This document shows positions 42,594 through 49,603 of a stretch of 64,000 bases of DNA, piece after piece (the first letter of the stretch is position 1; the number at the start of each line of letters is the position of its first letter). The stretch covers positions 1 to 64,000 of the forward strand of contig CAXBEA010000005.1 of assembly GCA_963974645.1 (NCBI GenBank), given 5' to 3'. The DNA is from Motiliproteus sp963974645 (lineage in GTDB: Bacteria; Pseudomonadota; Gammaproteobacteria; Pseudomonadales; Balneatricaceae). The notes beneath the pieces were generated by a model that worked only from the letters and a program-made list of their open reading frames with translations, was not told the origin of the DNA and did not search any database. Made by a program: the position numbers and the translations under genes.

Positions 42594-43907
42594 CTATCTA
42601 TTAACGGGTATTGCTTCCTGCTGGGTCAAATACCGCTCGACCTGCCCTGTATATGATACGGAATAAGAGAATTTCTCACTATCACAGGCCGCCATCACAT
42701 TCACTGCAAGCAGATATCCAAACAAACCATATAAGAGGCGATATCTTTTAATCGTTGGGTTTGCCAGCCAATCCTGCGCTTTGGCTAGCATCGGAAGTAA
42801 TGCCGCAGGCAGCGCAATAATCAGATGCCAGTATGAAAAAGTGACCGGCGACAGTGCCGAAGCGATCAGAACCCCGCTCAGTGCGGCAAACGCATACAGA
42901 AGCAGCCAACTCTCATGATTAAGCATGGAGTCATACAGGGGGCGTTTAATCATTCCCTTAACCTTATTCCAGGCCTGATAATTGATACGTGCCGAAAGGA
43001 TGACGGTTGCAACACCGACTAAATAGAGCAGTCCTTGCCAGCCATATCGAAGGATATTTTTAATGTTTTCGCTGCCGGAAAACCAGTCAAACTCAGACCC
43101 CGCAATCAACTTATTGGAAAAAAGCAGTGAGCCATAACGAACCCAGTACAACAACGCCTTAAATACCGGATAGACGTGAACCGCGCCATAACCGATATAG
43201 CGATCACTTTCTCGGCTGATGGACGAATTTTTTTGATACTCCATCAAATAAGGTACAAGGCTTATCAGGATCAGGGCCATCCCGCTAAACAGCCCGAACC
43301 AATGGATATGAATAAGTCTTCTGTAAAACAGGTAGGTAGAAACAACGGCTAAAACGGGCCAACTGTAGTGCAACTGCATAGCAAATCCGATAGCGAGGAC
43401 ATGTAACACAGTGTGCAGAAAAGAGGGCGCATTACGCAGCTGAAAAGCACTCCATAGGTGCAGCGCGGCAGCGAAAAACAGATACGAAGGGTTGTAGAGT
43501 AGGTTTTCAAACATCAGCCAGGGGTTGAGCCAATAGACCAGCATAAATACCAAGCGCACATTCTGATCAAAGCTATTCTTGATCACCGCATCAAGCATCA
43601 AAAATGCCAAAATATGCAGACCCATCAATAGCCCCATCGGCGCCCAAGGCGAGTCCCACACGAGCAACGGCAGGCCAACGATATAGGAAGAGAGCGAACC
43701 GGGCACATTCCCCACGGCACTGGCGGCATTGCCAAAACTTAACCACTCACCAGTTCGAGCGCCTAGATAGCCCTTATACAGCATCTGGGTTTGATCGCCG
43801 GTTAGTATTTGGTTGCTGGCAAACAGCAAGGTCAGGGCTAAGCCCAAGATAAAACAACCCCAAAATAACACCGAAAAATGTCTATCAATTACTGCTGAGT
43901 TCATCAT
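42594..43907 (-). CDS. polytopic membrane protein, probable GtrC-like glycosyltransferase
   Basis: About 10-11 membrane segments over 437 aa, with a large loop early on that includes LTGDQTQMLYKGYLGARTGEW, reminiscent of the acidic first loop of GT-C glycosyltransferases. In gtr cassettes the third, variable gene moves a sugar from undecaprenyl phosphate to LPS in the periplasm. The start overlaps the gtrA stop (ATGA). The sugar and acceptor cannot be told. I rate the cassette role as inference from position and topology. Confidence 0.65.
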   Translation of the reverse strand: MMNSAVIDRHFSVLFWGCFILGLALTLLFASNQILTGDQTQMLYKGYLGARTGEWLSFGNAASAVGNVPGSLSSYIVGLPLLVWDSPWAPMGLLMGLHILAFLMLDAVIKNSFDQNVRLVFMLVYWLNPWLMFENLLYNPSYLFFAAALHLWSAFQLRNAPSFLHTVLHVLAIGFAMQLHYSWPVLAVVSTYLFYRRLIHIHWFGLFSGMALILISLVPYLMEYQKNSSISRESDRYIGYGAVHVYPVFKALLYWVRYGSLLFSNKLIAGSEFDWFSGSENIKNILRYGWQGLLYLVGVATVILSARINYQAWNKVKGMIKRPLYDSMLNHESWLLLYAFAALSGVLIASALSPVTFSYWHLIIALPAALLPMLAKAQDWLANPTIKRYRLLYGLFGYLLAVNVMAACDSEKFSYSVSYTGQVERYLTQQEAIPVNR

Positions 43908-44308
43908 GGCTGTTGCGGGCCTTTATCAGAAAACGTCCAGAATTTATGGACCACGAAGGTGATCATGGGTAACAAAAAAGCTATTACGACCACGCGCAGG
44001 TAGTTGTTTAACTCGGTCAGCGTATCGGCGAGTGTAATCGAAACCAACAGCGCACTAAATTGTACCAAGAAGAAGATAGATGCATTTTTAAGCGCCAGGC
44101 GTCGTTTAAACACCAGCAGAGACTGGACGGTATAGGAAAAAACAAACGCACTTATAAAGCCCAAGACATTAGCCAACCACAAATTAACAACCCACCAATA
44201 CAGGCAGGCGAACGCGACCAGCATATGGATGCCGGTGGCGACCACGCCAGTAAAACCGTAGCGGACAATCTGCAGCCTCAGAAGCTTTTGAGCAACGTGC
44301 GCAAACAA
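43904..44308 (-). CDS. gtrA: GtrA-family flippase
   Basis: Small four-helix membrane protein (134 aa) of the GtrA/DPMS family, thought to flip undecaprenyl-phosphate-sugar. Conserved parts are LLRLQIVRYGFTGVVATGIHM, LGFISAFVFSYTVQSLLVF and FVVHKFWTF. It lies between gtrB and the GtrC-like gene. Confidence 0.9.
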   Translation of the reverse strand: MFAHVAQKLLRLQIVRYGFTGVVATGIHMLVAFACLYWWVVNLWLANVLGFISAFVFSYTVQSLLVFKRRLALKNASIFFLVQFSALLVSITLADTLTELNNYLRVVVIAFLLPMITFVVHKFWTFSDKGPQQP

Positions 44309-44310
44309 CC

Positions 44311-45246
44311 TCAGAACTCTTTGTCGATAATATAAACGGGGCGTCTTTTTGATTCCATGTAGAGTCGGCCCATGTATTCACCCAGCACGCCGATACCGAC
44401 TAGCTGAATGCCGCCCAGAAACAGAACAACCGTAATCAGCGACGCATAACCGGGAGTATCAGCCCCAAACATCAGGGTTTTAATGATAATGACGCTGCCA
44501 TAGAGGAATGCGAAGAGCGAAATCAAGGTACCAATATATAGCCAGATCCGCAGCGGAGTGGTACTGAAACTCGTGATCCCCTCTAAGGCGAAGTTCCACA
44601 ATTTCCAACCATTGAAGCTGGTATGCCCCGCTTTTCGCGGACCTCGGGTGTATTCAACGACCTGCGTATTAAAGCCAACCCACGAAAAAATCCCCTTCAT
44701 GAACCGCTGATTCTCCGGAAGCGTCTGGATAGCTTCGACGACTTTTCGGGTAATAAGTCGATAATCGCCGACATTATCCGGGATATTCACATGCGAGATG
44801 GCGTTATGGAACTTATAAAATAACTCGGCACTGAGCTTTTTAGCTAGCGAATCACTACTTCGATCTACCCGCTTGGCCACTACGACATCAAAACCATTCT
44901 GCCATTCTCGAACAAAATCGTGAATCAACTCGGGGGGGTCTTGCAGATCAACATCGATGGGGATTAGCGCATCACCCCGCGCCAGATCAATACCCGCAGT
45001 TAACGCGGCTTCTTTGCCGAAATTGCGTGACAAGTTGATAATCCGAATTGCCGCATACTGATGCTGCAGCGCCTGAATTGTTTCTAGTGTCTCATCACGA
45101 CTCCCATCATTGATGAAGACTACCTCGTAACTCAGACCGATCTCGATCATAACCGGAGTAACCGCCTCCATAAAAAAGCCAACCACCTCGGCTTCGTTGT
45201 AGCAGGGACAAATAAGTGAAATTTTCGGTACGGAGGCTGGGTTCAT
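44311..45246 (-). CDS. gtrB: GtrB-like undecaprenyl-phosphate glycosyltransferase (GT2)
   Basis: Loads a sugar, often glucose, on undecaprenyl phosphate. The GT2 domain has KISLICPCYNEAEVVGFFMEA, VFINDGSRDETL, PIDVDLQDPPE and VGDYRLITRKV; two membrane helices end the protein (LISLFAFLYGSVIIIKTLMFG, LGGIQLVGIGVLGEYMGRLY). Length 311 aa. It overlaps waaA by ATGA and precedes gtrA. Confidence 0.92.
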   Translation of the reverse strand: MNPASVPKISLICPCYNEAEVVGFFMEAVTPVMIEIGLSYEVVFINDGSRDETLETIQALQHQYAAIRIINLSRNFGKEAALTAGIDLARGDALIPIDVDLQDPPELIHDFVREWQNGFDVVVAKRVDRSSDSLAKKLSAELFYKFHNAISHVNIPDNVGDYRLITRKVVEAIQTLPENQRFMKGIFSWVGFNTQVVEYTRGPRKAGHTSFNGWKLWNFALEGITSFSTTPLRIWLYIGTLISLFAFLYGSVIIIKTLMFGADTPGYASLITVVLFLGGIQLVGIGVLGEYMGRLYMESKRRPVYIIDKEF

Positions 45247-46550
45247 TTTAACGGCTCGCTAACAACTAGATTAGTGTCCTCAGGATACAACAACTCAGTC
45301 ATCACTTGAGCTTGCTGCTTAGCCGCATCCTGATACTGATTCAGACAGGCTTTTGCCTGTGCGGCAAGCCTAGTGCAACGCTGTTTATCTTCAAGCAACA
45401 ACTTTACTCTGGGGTAAAGTTCAGCAGAGTTTGGTACCTGTTCGAGCGCGTTCTGGGCCACAAACTCTCGATTAATATCCGCAAAGTTTTTCATATCTGG
45501 ACCGACAATGACCGGGCAGCCGTAGCTGGCAGGCTCAAGGATATTGTGCCCCCCGACATTCACAAAACTCCCCGCAACCAGACACAGGTCGCAGGCCGCA
45601 TAGAACGCCAACAACTCACCCAAAGTATCCGCCAGGAATAGCTGGACCGTATTCGCCAATGAGGATTTGCTATGGCCACTACGACGTACCGCGCTCAAAC
45701 CCGAACCCGCGCATAGCTGCCAGACCCCATCGAAACGTTGCGGATGCCGCGGTGCAATCACCAGCAGCAGATCAGGATAGTCCTCAAGCAGCTTTTTATG
45801 GCAGTTGATAACCAGTTGCTCCTCCTCAGCATGGGTACTGGCCGCCAACCAAACCGGCCTCTCCCCACCCAGATACAACCGCAACTGCTCGCCCGCTTTT
45901 TCAATAGCGGGATCAACCTGAAGGTTATACTTCAGATTGCCACAAACCTGAATCTTCTCCCTATCGACGCCCAGACGGGCATAACGCTCTGCTATAGCAT
46001 CACTTTGCGCCAGAATTTTCGTGGCGCGATTCAGGGTGTTCTTCCAAAGTCGGGGCAACAGCTGTTTATAGCGTTTAACCGAGGTTTCTGACAACCGGGC
46101 ATTAGCCAACACAATAGGTATCTTGCGTTGCTGGCAAATTCGCCACAGATTAGGCCAAAGCTCAACCTCCATCACCAGCAGCGCACTGGGCTCAACCTGT
46201 CGTAATAGTCGTCGGATAGCGCTTGGTAAATCGAAGGGCGCATAGAGATGAAGATCGCTCTCGGTTAGATAAGATCTAATCGCCTCTCCACCCGTTCGGG
46301 TGGTCGTAGTTACCAGCCAGCTGCCTCGATAACCCTGATCACGGATCGCCTGAATCAATAATCCCGCCGCCTTGGCCTCGCCATAGGAGGCGGCATGAAG
46401 CCAGATAGGCCTAAGTGGCAATTTCTGATTGGAATAACCCAATCGCTCTGCCCAGCGTTGCCGATCCTGTTTATAGCCCTGAAAAAAAAACAGTGGCAGC
46501 AGGAGTCGTAACAGCAGTTGATAAGCAAAATTCTGCACAGCGCTCAGCAT
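45243..46550 (-). CDS. waaA: Kdo transferase WaaA
   Basis: Membrane-associated GT30 enzyme that adds Kdo to lipid IVA. N-terminal anchor FAYQLLLRLLLPLFFFQGY, then LHAASYGEAKAAGLLIQA with the catalytic Glu, LWPNLWRICQQ, VCGNLKYNL, LVIAPRHPQRF and NILEPASYGCPVIVGPDMKNF. Length 435 aa. Neighbouring kdkA and opsX predict a mono-functional enzyme that adds a single Kdo, as in Haemophilus; that is inference. Confidence 0.95.
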   Translation of the reverse strand: MLSAVQNFAYQLLLRLLLPLFFFQGYKQDRQRWAERLGYSNQKLPLRPIWLHAASYGEAKAAGLLIQAIRDQGYRGSWLVTTTTRTGGEAIRSYLTESDLHLYAPFDLPSAIRRLLRQVEPSALLVMEVELWPNLWRICQQRKIPIVLANARLSETSVKRYKQLLPRLWKNTLNRATKILAQSDAIAERYARLGVDREKIQVCGNLKYNLQVDPAIEKAGEQLRLYLGGERPVWLAASTHAEEEQLVINCHKKLLEDYPDLLLVIAPRHPQRFDGVWQLCAGSGLSAVRRSGHSKSSLANTVQLFLADTLGELLAFYAACDLCLVAGSFVNVGGHNILEPASYGCPVIVGPDMKNFADINREFVAQNALEQVPNSAELYPRVKLLLEDKQRCTRLAAQAKACLNQYQDAAKQQAQVMTELLYPEDTNLVVSEPLK

Positions 46551-47620
46551 CCAGCGGTGTCAGCCAGAAGTTTATCGAGCATCGCCTTCACCTCGGCAGC
46601 GGTAATGATGGACATCACATCCGGGGTGCGGACACGGGTACTCCAGGGCAGTTCCTGGGCATCTTTATTGAGCACCCGACGGACCTGATCTGGGAATCGA
46701 TTGACAACCCAATCGGGGCTGGAATAGGAGCGCGCTCGATTAGGGTTGGTGCTGGCGTAGAGACCAATCGCAGGGGTGCCCGTCGCCGAAGCCATATGCA
46801 TAGGACCGGAGTCCGGTCCCACTACCAGTCGAGCCGAATCGATCAGTGCGAGCAATATTTTCAACGGCGTTTTACCCATCAAGTCGATCGGCGGGTGCTG
46901 GCAGAGCTGATTAATCTGACTACCGATCTGCTGTTCGATTTCGCTGTTGCCGCCGGTCAACACGCAGTTCAAACCGTACTGCTGCTTGGCGTAATCGATC
47001 AGCTCAGCATAGCCCTCGGCAGACCAGTTGCGAAAATTGCGGATACGTGGGTTAGCACAGGGGCTGATCAGCATATAGGGCTGATCTGAACTAAGCTGCT
47101 TGGCCTGGGTATAGGCATCATCGGGAATGGGTAGTCGCCATTCGATAGTTTCTGTCGACACACCTAGCGCGCTAGCGAAGTCGAGGTAGGTCTCCAGCAT
47201 GTGGGTCTGGGGATTAGGGCGGATCCGATGATTGGTAAACCAGGTCTGATGGTCTTTGGCACGTTCACTGTCAAAACCCAGCTTGATTTTTGCCGGTATC
47301 AACAGCGACAACAGACTGGCTCGGAGTGCCGACTGCATATGCAGCAAAATATCGAAGTGTTCTCCCCGCAGGCGCTGACGCAACGCCATCGCGCCCTTGA
47401 AACCGCTGCGCTTGTCATAAACGAGCAACTCGATGCCATCAATTCCGTCCAGCATCATCGCTTCAGCCTTGCCAACGATCCAGGTTATGCGACAATCGGG
47501 CCACTGCCGTTGGATGGCACGCACCGCCGGTAGCGTGTTGCAGACATCACCCAGAGCCGATAGTCGCAGTACGCAGATAGCGCGTGGCGGTGTGGCCAGT
47601 ACAGAATCGATAGATATCAC
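46544..47620 (-). CDS. opsX: heptosyltransferase I, OpsX-type
   Basis: GT9 enzyme that adds the first heptose to Kdo. ICVLRLSALGDVCNTLPAVRAIQRQWP, ITWIVGKAEAMML, DILLHMQSALRASLLSLLI and KLGFDSERAKDHQTWFTN resemble Haemophilus OpsX, which acts on phosphorylated Kdo, more than E. coli WaaC. Start chosen at GTG 47620 with GGAA 8 bases upstream; a TTG one codon further is also open. It overlaps waaA by 7 bp. The divergent kdkA begins 3 bp away. Confidence 0.85.
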   Translation of the reverse strand: MISIDSVLATPPRAICVLRLSALGDVCNTLPAVRAIQRQWPDCRITWIVGKAEAMMLDGIDGIELLVYDKRSGFKGAMALRQRLRGEHFDILLHMQSALRASLLSLLIPAKIKLGFDSERAKDHQTWFTNHRIRPNPQTHMLETYLDFASALGVSTETIEWRLPIPDDAYTQAKQLSSDQPYMLISPCANPRIRNFRNWSAEGYAELIDYAKQQYGLNCVLTGGNSEIEQQIGSQINQLCQHPPIDLMGKTPLKILLALIDSARLVVGPDSGPMHMASATGTPAIGLYASTNPNRARSYSSPDWVVNRFPDQVRRVLNKDAQELPWSTRVRTPDVMSIITAAEVKAMLDKLLADTAGC

Positions 47621-47622
47621 CA

Positions 47623-48330
47623 ATGAATTTCCAAGTTATTGAGCAGGGCCAAGTCACCTTACTGGTGGCACCAGAGCTGATTGAGCATCTTACCCCATCC
47701 TGGTTTGATCTCAACTGGTGGCGTAGCCGTGGCGCGCCAATCGACTCGGCGCCCGGCCGCGGGGAAAGCTACTTTCTTCAGCATCCTGAGCTTTCGTTGA
47801 ACCTCGTCTGGCGTCATTACAAACGTGGTGGGCTGGTCGCTAAACTGAGTGAAGACCGTTATCTTTGGGCCGGCCTAACCCAGACCCGGGCTTACCGGGA
47901 ATTTGCGTTGACGGAAACGCTTCGCCAGCGCGGCCTGCCGGTTCCCCGACCGCTGGCTGCGCAAGTCATTCGCGACGGACTCAGCTACCGCGCCGACCTC
48001 ATCACCGAGCGGCTACCTGAGGTCAAATCGATGGCTGATCGGCTCAACTTCGATCTGCGAGACTTTCCTTGGCACGACGTCGGCAAAACTATTGCCCGCT
48101 TTCATGCTATTGGCCTCGATCATGTCGATCTGAATGTCCGCAATATCCTCCTCAACGGCAACAGCCGCATCTATCTAATCGATTTTGATCGCTGTCGGCT
48201 GCGGAAGCCGGCAGCGGAATGGCAGCAAGGCAATCTGGATCGACTGCTACGGTCGCTGAAAAAGCTCTTCCCGCATCAGAACCACGCTCCGCACTGGCAG
48301 CGGTTACTGGACGGGTACAGTGGCGGCTGA
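47623..48330 (+). CDS. kdkA: 3-deoxy-D-manno-octulosonic acid kinase
   Basis: Phosphorylates the first Kdo at position 4. The 235-aa kinase-fold protein has GRGESYFLQ, LVWRHYKRGGLVAKL with the ATP-binding Lys, the catalytic loop HVDLNVRNILL and the metal-binding YLIDFDRCRLR. It faces opsX with start codons almost touching, so both promoters must lie inside the neighbouring reading frames. Confidence 0.93.
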   Translation: MNFQVIEQGQVTLLVAPELIEHLTPSWFDLNWWRSRGAPIDSAPGRGESYFLQHPELSLNLVWRHYKRGGLVAKLSEDRYLWAGLTQTRAYREFALTETLRQRGLPVPRPLAAQVIRDGLSYRADLITERLPEVKSMADRLNFDLRDFPWHDVGKTIARFHAIGLDHVDLNVRNILLNGNSRIYLIDFDRCRLRKPAAEWQQGNLDRLLRSLKKLFPHQNHAPHWQRLLDGYSGG

Positions 48331-48532
48331 AACAGCACTACTCAGGCCATGTCAAACCCGCTGGTGCTGATTCCGCTGCAGACTAGAGACAAGTGGACAG
48401 GACAATTCCCTTTTCTGACCTGGATGACTACAATCTCTGCTCTGTTTTGAAGATGCCGGGATGACAGCTGGCAGCAATAATCACAATAACCGTTTAAGTA
48501 CAGTTTTTCTGACTCTTTTCTGAGGTGGCATC

Positions 48533-49528
48533 ATGTCTGCGTTTGGTACTGTTTTCATGCCTGAAATGGCGATCTCCTGGTTTGATGGAACACACTGGAG
48601 CGATACGGAGATGGTTCCTAGCAACAGCATTCAACTCCACCCTGGCGCGCATGTATTGCACTACTCCAGCACCTGCTTTGAAGGGATGAAGGCGTTCCGG
48701 CATGCCGATGGATCGATCAAGATCTTCCGCATGGCCAGCGGCCTGAAACGCTTCGCCCAGAGCGCCCGGTTACTGGCGTTACCCGAGATCAACGTCGAGG
48801 CTACCGGCAAGATGATCAGCGATAGCGTGGCTCATTTTGCCGCAGACGTTCCTGCGCCTCCCGGCTCGATGTATATCCGCCCGACCCATTTCGGCACCGA
48901 TCCTGCCATTGGAAAAGCCGCCGCGCCCTCGATGACCTCCTGCCAGTACATTCTGTTGTCACCGGTGGGCGATTATTTCGCCGGTGGCGACGCCTGTCTG
49001 CGCTTGCTGGTCGATGACCAGGGGATGCGCTGTGCGCCCCATAACGGAATGATAAAAAGTGGCGGGAATTACGCCAGCGCCCTGCGTCCGATCATGAGCG
49101 CACGCGCTGAGTTTAAAGCCGACCAGGTGCTGTTCTGTCCTGGCGGTGATGTCCAAGAGACCGGCGCGGCCAACTTCCTGCTGATCGACGGCGACGAGAT
49201 CATCACCAAGGCGCTGGATGAAAGTTTCCTCCATGGCGTCACCCGTGACTCCATTCTGACGCTCGCGCGCGACCTGGGGATGAAAGTTTCCGAACGGCAG
49301 CTGAGTGTCGATGAGTTGCTCGAGCGCGCCGCCAAGCCCGGTTGTGAAGCGGCGCTATCTGGAACTGCCGCGGTACTGACCCCGGTTGGCACCCTGATTT
49401 ATCATGGCAAGGAGATCAAGGTCGGTAATGGCGGCGTGGGCGCAACCACGGTCAAACTGCGCCAGACCCTGAATGCGATCCAGTGGGGCAAAGCCGAAGA
49501 CAAACATGGCTGGCTAACCAGCGTCTAA
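48533..49528 (+). CDS. ilvE: branched-chain amino acid aminotransferase
   Basis: PLP-dependent class IV transaminase for leucine, isoleucine and valine. HYSSTCFEGMKAFRHADGSIKIFR and MYIRPTHFG belong to the N-terminal domain, KSGGNYASALRP holds the PLP Lys region, and QETGAANFLLIDG and SGTAAVLTPVG the cofactor phosphate site. At 331 aa it is the longer form typical of Pseudomonas and mammals rather than E. coli. GAGG lies about 7 bases before the ATG. The upstream gap 48331-48532 shows no clear operator. Confidence 0.95.
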   Translation: MSAFGTVFMPEMAISWFDGTHWSDTEMVPSNSIQLHPGAHVLHYSSTCFEGMKAFRHADGSIKIFRMASGLKRFAQSARLLALPEINVEATGKMISDSVAHFAADVPAPPGSMYIRPTHFGTDPAIGKAAAPSMTSCQYILLSPVGDYFAGGDACLRLLVDDQGMRCAPHNGMIKSGGNYASALRPIMSARAEFKADQVLFCPGGDVQETGAANFLLIDGDEIITKALDESFLHGVTRDSILTLARDLGMKVSERQLSVDELLERAAKPGCEAALSGTAAVLTPVGTLIYHGKEIKVGNGGVGATTVKLRQTLNAIQWGKAEDKHGWLTSV

Positions 49529-49545
49529 TACCCTCTCTCGGTAAT

Positions 49546-49575
49546 CTCCTGGATTGGATAAATCCGATCCAGGAG
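49546..49575. terminator. hairpin between convergent ilvE and glnE
   Basis: A 9-bp stem CTCCTGGAT / ATCCAGGAG with an inner GGAT/ATCC pair, lying 18 bp after ilvE and 29 bp after glnE's stop on the other strand. There is no T-tract, so it may act as an mRNA 3' end rather than a strong terminator. Confidence 0.55.
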
Positions 49576-49603
49576 GCTGTCACCAAAAGTCGCAGCCCGG
49601 CAT

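Noticed and set aside
49546..49575. Strong rho-independent terminator between ilvE and glnE
   Set aside because: The stem is good, but neither strand has a T-tract after it, so it is listed with low confidence only.
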